The notes: generated by a model not told the origin, from the sequence alone. A stretch of 7,957 nt of DNA from DATESG01 sp035270925 (GCA_035270925.1 DATESG010000036.1:1-7957), one strand, 5' to 3'. Shown: positions 1 to 6,168, numbered from the stretch's first letter. Numbers and translations: made by a program.

Positions 1-600
1 GGTAAAACCTTAGTACGAAAGCATTTAGGACGCTTCGGATTTTATGAAGATGATGTCTTTAAACAAATCTCAAATCTTTCTGGGGGCGAGCTTATGCGTT
101 TAAATCTAGCGCGACTTGTGCTTGAAAACTATGAATTATTACTACTCGATGAGCCAACCAACAATCTAGACATGCTTACACGTGACTCCTTGATTGATGC
201 TCTTAAGGAATTCAAGGGCGCCCTAATTATCGTTAGCCACGATCGCTATTTAGTTAACGAAGTTTGCAATCAAATATTATACTTCCACGACCATGAAGCT
301 TTATTAGTTGAAGGTGATTATAACGATTTAAAAACCCAACTAATTGATGAACAGCTTGTCATTGCCCCGGTTGTTAAAAAAGTAGTCACCAAAAAGAAGA
401 AACTTACCAACAACAGTTTACTTAAAATGCAAAAGCAATTAGAAGAGCTAGAAACAAGATTAGCGGAAATCCATCACTTGGAAACTCAAGAAGAGGTATA
501 TATGGATTACCTGAAACTTGAAGAGTTTGGGCTTGAAAAACGAAAATTAGAGCATGAACTACTTGAAATACTTGAAACGATTGAACATGTAAGTGAGTAA
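1..600 (+). CDS. ABC-F family ATPase, C-terminal part (5' end outside window)
   Basis: The reading frame is open from base 1 to the TAA at 598-600, giving 199 residues; an internal Met at base 94 is not the start. The fragment holds the second nucleotide-binding domain of an ABC-F protein: signature LSGGE (residues 26-30), Walker B LLLLDEP (46-52) followed by TNNLD, and H-loop SHDR (79-82). A charged, probably coiled-coil tail follows (about 110-199). The Walker A motif of this domain must lie upstream. ABC-F proteins are soluble, lack membrane domains and act on the ribosome in translation rescue or antibiotic protection. The SHDR motif and the lack of transmembrane segments support this over a transporter. 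I cannot tell a housekeeping member (Uup/EttA/YdiF-like) from a resistance type, because the linker between the two domains is missing. No terminator is visible before the next gene. Confidence 0.9.
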   Translation, partial: GKTLVRKHLGRFGFYEDDVFKQISNLSGGELMRLNLARLVLENYELLLLDEPTNNLDMLTRDSLIDALKEFKGALIIVSHDRYLVNEVCNQILYFHDHEALLVEGDYNDLKTQLIDEQLVIAPVVKKVVTKKKKLTNNSLLKMQKQLEELETRLAEIHHLETQEEVYMDYLKLEEFGLEKRKLEHELLEILETIEHVSE

Positions 601-625
601 AAATCAATTATTATTGTAAATAGTT

Positions 626-634
626 TGGTATAAT
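626..634 (+). promoter_or_regulatory. Extended -10 promoter of the EIIC-like gene
   Basis: TGGTATAAT is a perfect -10 hexamer (629-634) with an upstream TG. No good -35 is seen at 16-18 bases. The same ten bases TGGTATAATT recur before the aldolase gene. The ribosome binding site AAGGA at 644-648 sits 7 bases from the ATG at 656. Confidence 0.6.
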
Positions 635-655
635 TTTCTCGATAAGGAATGAATT

Positions 656-1702
656 ATGAAAATCAATGGAATAGACTTTAAAAAAGCGTTACTTGATGCA
701 ATCAATGGCATGGCATTAGGATTGTTTTCTACACTAATCGTCGGCGTCATTATTGGCCAATTTGCCAAGTGGCTAAATTTTGATTTTGTCCTATTTGCCC
801 AAACACTCAATATTGGCGCTGGACTAAATAGTGTCAGTCTCGTTGCTAAAGGTTTAATGGGCGTTGGTATTGGGCTTGGTATAAGCTTTGCGCTTGATTT
901 TAAGGGATTAAAATTAATAAGTGGCCCGATTGCCGGGGCAATTGCGACCTCAGGTCTTATAGTTAACAGTGCTGATCCTTTAACGACCTTTTTTGTTGTG
1001 ATTATCACTATGATTTTAGTCTCACTTGTTTTTAAAAAGAAAACACCTGTGGATATCTTGATTATTCCATTATTCACGCTCATCGTTGCATACTTATTAA
1101 CAATTATCTTATTCCCACCAATTAGTTTTGTGATTGCTCAAATTGGCCAATTTTTAATCACAGCGACCGCATATCAACCATTTATCATGGGCTTTGTCAT
1201 TGCCTTAGTTACGGGAGCATTATTAACCGCGCCAATTAGTAGTGCAGCTATTCTTATTTCAATAGGGATTGGCGGAGTTGCTGGCGGAGCTGCCGCGGTT
1301 GGTGGCGCGACACAAATGATTGGCTTTGCCGTCCAAGGTTTTGTCATTAACGGAATAGGTAAATCACTTGCAACTGGTTTTGGCACCTCGATGATTCAGT
1401 TTAAAAACATCGTGAAAAAGCCCATTATTTGGGTTCCGACTTTAGTTATCAGCGGAATATTAGGCGCTTTTAGTGCACAATTCGGCCTGATTCTCACCGC
1501 CAAAGAAGGCGCGGGAATGGGAACGAGTGGCCTTGTTGGTCCGCTTGTAAGTCTAGATACAATGGGGATGAGTTTTTGGAGTTTCTTCTATATAATTCTC
1601 TTTATGTTTGTACTACCATTTGTCCTTGTTTTACTTACACATTTACTGTTTATTAAACTAAAATGGTACAAAAACGAAGATTTTAGTTTGACTCTCGATT
1701 AA
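656..1702 (+). CDS. PfoR/PTS EIIC-like integral membrane protein (PTS_EIIC_2 family)
   Basis: A 348-residue, very hydrophobic protein with some eight to ten predicted membrane segments. It resembles the PTS_EIIC_2 family (Pfam PF13303), which includes PfoR of Clostridium perfringens and many proteins annotated as PTS sugar transporter subunit IIC. Family-like blocks are NGMALGLFSTLIVG near the N-terminus, KKTPVDI (about 128-134), TAPISSAA (191-198), a Gly/Ala-rich block after it, and GAGMGTSGLVG (285-295). The length matches the family. The start is supported by AAGGA at 644-648. No EIIA, EIIB, HPr or sugar-specific enzyme gene lies next to it, so transport by phosphorylation would need components encoded elsewhere. 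PfoR was first described as a regulator, and the substrate of this branch is not established. The gene has its own promoter and is followed by the aldolase gene. Family membership is fairly sure; function is not. Confidence 0.8.
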   Translation: MKINGIDFKKALLDAINGMALGLFSTLIVGVIIGQFAKWLNFDFVLFAQTLNIGAGLNSVSLVAKGLMGVGIGLGISFALDFKGLKLISGPIAGAIATSGLIVNSADPLTTFFVVIITMILVSLVFKKKTPVDILIIPLFTLIVAYLLTIILFPPISFVIAQIGQFLITATAYQPFIMGFVIALVTGALLTAPISSAAILISIGIGGVAGGAAAVGGATQMIGFAVQGFVINGIGKSLATGFGTSMIQFKNIVKKPIIWVPTLVISGILGAFSAQFGLILTAKEGAGMGTSGLVGPLVSLDTMGMSFWSFFYIILFMFVLPFVLVLLTHLLFIKLKWYKNEDFSLTLD

Positions 1703-1758
1703 AAGCGTAAAAATTAGTAAAGCCGATGTCATTCTTGGTTTATTTTTAAAGTTAAGGG

Positions 1759-1785
1759 TGGTATAATTATACCCGTAAGAAGGAG
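1759..1785 (+). promoter_or_regulatory. Extended -10 promoter and strong RBS of the aldolase gene
   Basis: TGGTATAAT (1759-1767) has a perfect -10 with the upstream TG. A -35 is poor (TTTATT at 1739-1744 with 17-base spacing). AAGGAG at 1780-1785 is 8 bases from the ATG at 1794, which fits a highly expressed glycolytic gene. Confidence 0.7.
1760..1773. promoter_or_regulatory. Palindrome centred on the aldolase -10 box, possible operator
   Basis: GGTATAATTATACC is a perfect 14-base palindrome that contains the whole -10 hexamer. A protein binding it would compete with RNA polymerase. It may also be chance, since TATAATTATA is self-complementary and only the GG/CC ends add information. Confidence 0.3.
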
Positions 1786-1793
1786 AAAAAATT

Positions 1794-2681
1794 ATGAACA
1801 AATTACAACTCGAAAGAATGCATAAAGCCAAAGGATTCGTTGCCGCACTTGATCAAAGTGGTGGTAGCACTCCAACAGCACTTGCAGCATATGGTGTCTT
1901 CGCAGACGCCTTCAACAACGAAGATGAAATGTACGCTCGTGTCCACGAAATGAGAACACGGATTATTAAATCCCCATCATTCAATAAGGATAAAATTCTT
2001 GGTGCAATCTTATTTGAAAACACAATGGACCGCAAAATTGACGGAAAATTCAGTGCCGACTACCTTTGGGAAGTTAAAGGTGTTGTTCCTTTCCTAAAAG
2101 TTGACAAAGGTTTAGATACACTCGCAAATGGTGTTCAACTGATGAAACCAATGCCAGAATTAGCTGCCTTATTAGCTCGCGCTAATGAACGCCATATCTT
2201 TGGTACCAAAATGCGTTCAGTCATCAAGGCTGCAAACAAAGAAGGTATTGCTAAAGTCGTCGAACAACAATTCGAAGTTGGCAAACAAATTATCGCTGCT
2301 GGTTTAGTTCCAATCATTGAACCAGAAGTTGATATCCACATCGCTGACAAAGCTGAAGCCGAAGCCATGCTTAAGGTTGAACTTAAGAAACACATCGCTT
2401 TATTAAAAGCTGATCAAAAAATTATGTTAAAGCTCTCAATCCCAACTGTCGCTAACCTCTATGCTGATTTAATGGACTTAGCACCAGTCGTTCGCGTTGT
2501 CGCTTTAAGTGGTGGCTATGCTCGTGAACTTGCTAATGATTTATTAGCTCAAAACCACGGTTTAATCGCGAGTTTCTCACGCGCACTTGCCGAAGGTTTA
2601 AGTTTTGGACAAACTGATGCTGAATTTAATGCAACTTTAGCAACAACAATTGAAGCCACATATAAAGCCTCAATCGTTTAA
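1794..2681 (+). CDS. fda: Class I fructose-bisphosphate aldolase (Staphylococcus type)
   Basis: This 295-residue enzyme cleaves fructose-1,6-bisphosphate to dihydroxyacetone phosphate and glyceraldehyde-3-phosphate in cytoplasmic glycolysis, using a Schiff-base lysine rather than a metal. It is co-linear with Staphylococcus aureus Fda (about 296 residues), sharing FVAALDQSGGSTP (15-27), KILGAILFE (67-75), GVVPFLKVDKG (96-106), NERHIFGTKMR (131-141) and VEQQFEVGKQIIA (156-168). The expected Schiff-base lysine is K213 in MLKLSIP; PIIEPEV (173-179) carries the catalytic acids and D20 lies at the end of strand one. ASFSRAL near the C-terminus is also typical. The start is fixed by a strong AAGGAG. 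The gene has its own promoter and terminator, so it is probably monocistronic. Many relatives use a class II metal aldolase, so this type is notable but not unusual. Confidence 0.95.
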   Translation: MNKLQLERMHKAKGFVAALDQSGGSTPTALAAYGVFADAFNNEDEMYARVHEMRTRIIKSPSFNKDKILGAILFENTMDRKIDGKFSADYLWEVKGVVPFLKVDKGLDTLANGVQLMKPMPELAALLARANERHIFGTKMRSVIKAANKEGIAKVVEQQFEVGKQIIAAGLVPIIEPEVDIHIADKAEAEAMLKVELKKHIALLKADQKIMLKLSIPTVANLYADLMDLAPVVRVVALSGGYARELANDLLAQNHGLIASFSRALAEGLSFGQTDAEFNATLATTIEATYKASIV

Positions 2682-2699
2682 TCACAAATATCTTATATT

Positions 2700-2725
2700 A
2701 GGAACTCTTATGGGTTCCTTTTTTT
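2700..2725 (+). terminator. Rho-independent terminator of the aldolase gene
   Basis: AGGAACTC (2700-2707) pairs with GGGTTCCT (2712-2719), with one G-U pair and a TTAT loop, followed by seven T. The ribosome binding site of the next gene begins at the very next base. Confidence 0.85.
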
Positions 2726-2739
2726 AAAGGAGTGCAAAG

Positions 2740-3264
2740 ATGAAAGTTATTTTAGTAAGACATGGTGAACCTCGTTATGACGAAGTAACTGCCCGAGGTT
2801 TTGTTGGTTTAGGTGGCGGGTTTGGTCGTTTAACTGCTGAGGGTGAAGCCCAAGCTTTAGCGCGTGCTAGTGACCCCGTGTTTAAGGGGGCGACTATCAT
2901 TGTAGCCAGCCCATATACTCGGGCCTTACAAACAGCTGCGGTTATTTCACGAATCACAAATATTCCGCTCACAGTCGAACATGACCTTCACGAATGGAGC
3001 GATGATACACTTTTTAAATTTGATCAACCGATTCAAGAAAGTTATGACGCTTATATTAAAAATCGTGGAGTGATGAAAGAAAACACTAAATATCGCTACG
3101 AGACTTATGAAAATCTACGTAAGCGTGTATTAGAATCAATTAAAAAATATAAAAACCACGACAAGATTATCGTGGTCTGTCATGGTGTGGTTATTTCTAG
3201 CCTTACACATTTTGAGGATTTAATAGGATTTTGCGAAACAAGAGAAATTGATTTGAATTTATAA
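2740..3264 (+). CDS. Histidine phosphatase family protein (phosphoglycerate mutase-like)
   Basis: A 174-residue cytoplasmic member of the histidine phosphatase superfamily. Visible are the RHGE motif (R7, H8 as phosphohistidine, G9, E10), LTAEGEAQA (31-39), SPYTRALQTA (57-66, with phosphate-binding R61), HEW (84-86, E85 as likely proton donor) and the second catalytic histidine in VCHG (H148). It is much shorter than true cofactor-dependent phosphoglycerate mutases (roughly 230-250 residues), so a small-molecule phosphatase is more likely than a glycolytic mutase; the substrate cannot be read. The start is supported by AAAGGAG (2726-2732), 7 bases before ATG. That site directly abuts the aldolase terminator, so expression probably depends on readthrough or on a weak promoter inside the aldolase tail. 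The gene is convergent with the lipoprotein gene and overlaps it by 6 bases. Confidence 0.85.
   Translation: MKVILVRHGEPRYDEVTARGFVGLGGGFGRLTAEGEAQALARASDPVFKGATIIVASPYTRALQTAAVISRITNIPLTVEHDLHEWSDDTLFKFDQPIQESYDAYIKNRGVMKENTKYRYETYENLRKRVLESIKKYKNHDKIIVVCHGVVISSLTHFEDLIGFCETREIDLNL
3151..3176 (-). terminator. Rho-independent terminator of the lipoprotein gene, inside the phosphatase CDS
   Basis: Read on the - strand, ACCACGA (3176-3170) pairs perfectly with TCGTGGT (3161-3155) around an 8-base loop. It is followed by four more T, then ATA and six T. It lies about 83 bases beyond the lipoprotein stop codon, within the coding region of the convergent phosphatase gene. On the + strand no T-run follows it. 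Confidence 0.6.
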
Positions 3265-3705
3265 ATTCTCAACGCGATCAAAAAACCAAGTTTCAAAGGC
3301 TGCTTCGCTTGTAAGCGCCTTTTTTTGTTTGCCTCGTAAATCAACTTTATAAACGACTTTACCCTCAGAAATGATTGCCACAGCTGGGACAAACTTAATC
3401 TCATCTGCTAGTGGTGTGTAATCAATGATACTACCATTCATTGTATAGATAAGAATATCGGCTTTGGCGGTAAAAGCCTCGATAAAGGGCTTAAAAGTGT
3501 TACAACCTGAGCAAGTAGGCACGTAAACATACACCGCAAAACTATCCTCGGCTGCAATAAGGTCATTATATTCTTTGGCCAAAACAAAGTCGCTTAAACC
3601 TCCATTTTCGTAATAGCGGTCGTTAAGCGCAACCTTCTCGAGCTCAACTGGTGCACAACCAAATAGAAGAAGTGTAGTAAAAATTAAAGACGCTTTTATT
3701 TTCAT
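3259..3705 (-). CDS. Thioredoxin-like surface lipoprotein
   Basis: A 148-residue exported protein. Residues 1-17 form a lipoprotein signal peptide: K2 and K4, a hydrophobic core, and lipobox LFGC with C17 as the lipidated cysteine. A thioredoxin-like fold follows, with CSGC (C65-C68), a proline five residues after the second cysteine (P73; the CxxC-x4-P pattern) and a probable cis-proline in FVPAVAI (P107). It is therefore likely to be a membrane-anchored thiol-disulfide protein facing outward; whether it reduces or oxidises cannot be told. The ATG at 3705 is the first possible start, since an in-frame TAA lies two codons upstream; no good Shine-Dalgarno site is visible. The stop is TAA at 3261-3259. 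It faces the phosphatase gene and is divergent from pflB. It could protect surface proteins from disulfide stress; the partner is unknown. Confidence 0.8.
   Translation of the reverse strand: MKIKASLIFTTLLLFGCAPVELEKVALNDRYYENGGLSDFVLAKEYNDLIAAEDSFAVYVYVPTCSGCNTFKPFIEAFTAKADILIYTMNGSIIDYTPLADEIKFVPAVAIISEGKVVYKVDLRGKQKKALTSEAAFETWFFDRVENL
3295..3326 (+). terminator. Rho-independent terminator of the phosphatase gene, inside the lipoprotein CDS
   Basis: AAAGGC (3295-3300) pairs with GCCTTT (3317-3322) and GCTT (3302-3305) with AAGC (3313-3316), with one bulged T and a 7-base loop. Seven T (3320-3326) follow. It lies 31 bases past the phosphatase stop codon, inside the coding region of the opposing lipoprotein gene. 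Confidence 0.65.
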
Positions 3706-3730
3706 ATTTTATGTTCTGTTTCCCGGTTAA

Positions 3731-3778
3731 ATTTAAGTGAAATACAAAAACCATTTTAGCCTATTTTGGCACTTAAAT
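3731..3778. repeat. 9-bp inverted repeat in the lipoprotein-pflB intergenic region
   Basis: ATTTAAGTG (3731-3739) and CACTTAAAT (3770-3778) are perfectly complementary across 30 bases. If the lipoprotein mRNA starts near 3780, the pair would form a stem at its 5' end. It may instead be two half-sites about four helical turns apart. Confidence 0.4.
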
Positions 3779-3781
3779 GTT

Positions 3782-3795
3782 AGTAAACGATAATT
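3782..3795 (+). promoter_or_regulatory. cre-like site upstream of the pflB -35 box (weak)
   Basis: AGTAAACGATAATT matches the CcpA site consensus TGWAANCGNTNWCA at 11 of 14 positions, with both mismatching ends weakening it. It lies two bases upstream of the -35 box, where catabolite control of a fermentation gene would be plausible. No ccpA gene is in view. Confidence 0.25.
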
Positions 3796-3796
3796 T

Positions 3797-3815
3797 ATTG
3801 ACAATGTTTGTCAAT
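3797..3815. promoter_or_regulatory. Perfect inverted repeat over the pflB -35 box, likely operator
   Basis: ATTGACAA-TGT-TTGTCAAT has 8-base arms and a 3-base centre. The left arm contains the -35 TTGACA of pflB, so a bound dimer should block RNA polymerase. It does not match the Rex (TTGTGAA-N4-TTCACAA) or CRP/FNR consensus. A diverged copy occurs at 7326-7342. Confidence 0.6.
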
Positions 3816-3828
3816 TATCTAATATATA
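3798..3828 (+). promoter_or_regulatory. Promoter of the pflBA operon
   Basis: The -35 TTGACA (3798-3803) is perfect. The -10 is ambiguous: TAATAT at 3820-3825 (16-base spacing) or TATATA at 3823-3828 (19-base spacing), each 4 of 6. Transcription would start near 3832, leaving a leader of about 70 nt. The ribosome binding site GAGGG at 3890-3894 is 6 bases before the ATG. Confidence 0.55.
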
Positions 3829-3859
3829 AGACTATATATGTGGAAAAAAATCCCTAATG

Positions 3860-3883
3860 TATTACAATGGCGGAGTTGTAATA
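3860..3883 (+). promoter_or_regulatory. Hairpin in the pflB 5' leader
   Basis: TATTACAA (3860-3867) and TTGTAATA (3876-3883) pair perfectly around the loop TGGCGGAG. The structure ends 6 bases before the Shine-Dalgarno core and has no T-run, so it is not a terminator. It could stabilise the mRNA, modulate initiation or be a second DNA operator. Confidence 0.45.
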
Positions 3884-3900
3884 GGAAAAGAGGGTAAAGC

Positions 3901-6168
3901 ATGAATAAATATTGGGAAAAATTTGAAGCTGGAAGTTGGATTGAAAAAATTGATGTTGCTAATTTCATTCAACTTAATTATAAAGAATATGTCGGAGATG
4001 GAAAATTTTTAGTCGGTCCGACAAAGGACAGTCTTGCACTTAATGAACAATTTAAAGATTTACTAAAACTAGAAAAAAAGATGGGTGGCGTAATTGATCT
4101 TGATACCAAGGTAGCCTCGACGATTACTTCGCACGCACCAGGTTATATTAACAAGGAAATTGAAAAAATTGTCGGATTACAAACCGATGCTCCCCTTAAA
4201 CGTGGATTCTTTCCAAATGGCGGGATTCGTGTCGCCGTTAAAACCGCGGAGAGTTACGGATACACTGTTGACCAAGAGACGATTGACGTTTATACCAAAG
4301 TCAGAAAAACGCATAATGATGGTGTTTTTGATGGATATAATAAGGCAATTAAACTAGCGCGTCACTCGCATATTGTGACCGGACTTCCTGATGGATATGG
4401 TCGCGGTCGGATTATTGGAGACTACCGCCGGGTTGCTTTATATGGTGTGACACGCTTAATCGAAGAAAAGAAGAAGGATTTAAATGGACTAGGCTTTCCA
4501 CTCACGGAAGCAAGAATTCGTTTACGTGAGGAAGTGAATGATCAAATTCGTTCGCTTAAAGAACTTATTGAATTAGGAACAATGTATGGTTTTGATCTTA
4601 CTCGCCCTGCCGAAAATGCTCAAGAAGCAATTCAATGGTTATATTTGGCTTATTTAGCGGCAGTTAAAGAGCAAAATGGCGCGGCGATGAGTTTAGGCAG
4701 AACTGCTAACTTTCTTGATATTTATTTAGAACGTGATTTTGCTAATGGAACCTTGACCGAAGTTGAAGCGCAAGAATTAATCGATCAATTTATTATGAAA
4801 CTCAGAATGATTCGCTTTGCAAGAACACCTGAATATAATCAACTATTCACCGGCGACCCAACTTGGGTCACTGAAAGTCTTGGCGGAATCGGTGGAGATG
4901 GGCGTGCTTTAGTTACTAAAACTTCTTATCGTTATTTACAAACTCTATATAATCTTGGAACAAGTGCCGAACCAAACTTAACAATCCTTTGGTCACCAAA
5001 ACTTCCAGATGCTTTTAAAGAATTTGCCGCTAAAGTAAGTATTGATACATCATCGATTCAATATGAAAGTGATATCGCAATCGAACCAAATCACGGGAGT
5101 GATTACGCAATTGCTTGTTGTGTCTCACCAATGGAAATTGGTAAAGAAATGCAATTCTTCGGTGCAAGAACTAACTTGGCCAAGGCGCTTTTATACGCAA
5201 TCAATGGCGGAAGAGACGAACTAACTGGCGAACAAATTTTCTTCAGAACAAAAAAAGACGTCTTAACTGGACCAATTCTAAACTATGAAGAAGTCTGGGC
5301 TCGTTTAGATGAAACGCTTGATGAATTAGCAGAAATATATGTTAATGCCCTTAATGTCATTCACTATATGCACGATAAATATGCTTATGAAAAACTAGAA
5401 ATGGCGCTACACGACACCGAAGTAATTCGTACATTTGCAACGGGAATTGCAGGCTTAAGTGTTGTCGCTGACAGTCTTAGTGCAATTAAATATGCTAAAG
5501 TGGCCCCTGTTTTTGATGAAGAAAAGGGTGTGATTGTCGATTATAAAACTGAAGGTGAATTCCCATGCTTTGGAAACGACGATAACCGTGTTGATGATAT
5601 CGCCGTCAAATTAGTTGAAACATTTATGGCCAAGATTAGGAACAATCAAACATATCGTGATGCCATTCCGACAATGTCAATTTTAACAATTACTAGTAAT
5701 GTTGTTTACGGCAAAAACACTGGTAATACTCCTGATGGTCGCCGTAAAGGTGAACCCTTCGCGCCAGGTGCAAACCCTATGCATGGTCGTGACAAGAGTG
5801 GCGCTCTTAAATCATTATCAAGTGTTGCCAAACTTCCATACGCTGATGCAAGAGACGGCATTTCCAATACGTTTACAATTATTCCGGCGGCACTTGGAAA
5901 AAAGGTTGAAGTCGAAGGCTCGATCAACTTCCACGTTGATATTCAAGCTGAAAATCTCGTTGATATTCTTGATGGCTATATTTCCCAAGGAGGTTATCAT
6001 GTTAACGTTAATGTCTTTAATCGCGAACTGCTTAAAAACGCCTATGATAATCCCGAACTATTTCCTAATCTAACAATTAGAGTTTCTGGTTATGCTGTTA
6101 ATTTTTCCTTACTAACTAACGAGCAAAAATTAGAGGTCATGAGTCGTACATTCCATGGTCAAATGTAA
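3901..6168 (+). CDS. pflB: Pyruvate formate-lyase (formate C-acetyltransferase)
   Basis: A 755-residue glycyl radical enzyme that converts pyruvate and CoA to acetyl-CoA and formate in anaerobic cytoplasm. The catalytic cysteine pair is C406-C407 in ACCVSPM, with R423 after it in FFGAR, matching E. coli C418/C419/R435 at a constant offset of 12. The radical glycine is G730 in RVSGYAVNF (E. coli G734), in a C-terminal glycine radical domain starting near residue 620. The two adjacent cysteines, LPDGYGRGRIIGDYRR (162-177) and the near-identical length (E. coli 760) identify true PFL rather than a glycerol dehydratase or choline lyase, which have a single active-site cysteine. The start ATG is preceded by GAGGG at 3890-3894. 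The gene overlaps pflA by 14 bases and is probably co-transcribed with it from the promoter at 3798. The palindrome on the -35 box and the leader hairpin suggest tight control. Confidence 0.98.
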   Translation: MNKYWEKFEAGSWIEKIDVANFIQLNYKEYVGDGKFLVGPTKDSLALNEQFKDLLKLEKKMGGVIDLDTKVASTITSHAPGYINKEIEKIVGLQTDAPLKRGFFPNGGIRVAVKTAESYGYTVDQETIDVYTKVRKTHNDGVFDGYNKAIKLARHSHIVTGLPDGYGRGRIIGDYRRVALYGVTRLIEEKKKDLNGLGFPLTEARIRLREEVNDQIRSLKELIELGTMYGFDLTRPAENAQEAIQWLYLAYLAAVKEQNGAAMSLGRTANFLDIYLERDFANGTLTEVEAQELIDQFIMKLRMIRFARTPEYNQLFTGDPTWVTESLGGIGGDGRALVTKTSYRYLQTLYNLGTSAEPNLTILWSPKLPDAFKEFAAKVSIDTSSIQYESDIAIEPNHGSDYAIACCVSPMEIGKEMQFFGARTNLAKALLYAINGGRDELTGEQIFFRTKKDVLTGPILNYEEVWARLDETLDELAEIYVNALNVIHYMHDKYAYEKLEMALHDTEVIRTFATGIAGLSVVADSLSAIKYAKVAPVFDEEKGVIVDYKTEGEFPCFGNDDNRVDDIAVKLVETFMAKIRNNQTYRDAIPTMSILTITSNVVYGKNTGNTPDGRRKGEPFAPGANPMHGRDKSGALKSLSSVAKLPYADARDGISNTFTIIPAALGKKVEVEGSINFHVDIQAENLVDILDGYISQGGYHVNVNVFNRELLKNAYDNPELFPNLTIRVSGYAVNFSLLTNEQKLEVMSRTFHGQM

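Noticed and set aside
1..9. GKT at the start of the ABC-F fragment, resembling the end of a Walker A motif.
   Set aside because: It lies only about 23 residues before LSGGE, far too close; it matches the stretch before the signature in ABC-F proteins.
604..1083. A 159-codon open frame on the - strand opposite the EIIC-like gene.
   Set aside because: It is fully antisense to a gene with clear family homology, has no ribosome binding site, and its product is low-complexity.
1720..1747. Weak stem AAGCC/GGTTT followed by T-rich sequence after the EIIC-like gene.
   Set aside because: Only five pairs including one G-U, a 12-base loop and a broken T-run; too weak to call a terminator.
3295..3326. 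A-AAA-AAG slippery heptamer in the lipoprotein gene on the - strand, followed by a hairpin.
   Set aside because: A -1 shift would only shorten the protein by about a dozen residues, the stem starts with no spacer, and the same bases are better explained as the phosphatase terminator T-run.
3180..3404. A 74-codon - strand frame across the phosphatase-lipoprotein junction.
   Set aside because: It overlaps two well-supported genes in other frames and shows no protein-like features.
3797..3815. A Rex or FNR operator at the pflB promoter.
   Set aside because: The arms TTGACAA/TTGTCAA do not match TTGTGAA-N4-TTCACAA or TTGAT-N4-ATCAA, so neither regulator can be claimed.
5699..6073. A 124-codon open frame on the + strand within pflB.
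   Set aside because: It is a shifted-frame shadow of the conserved PflB C-terminal region, with no motif and no start signal.
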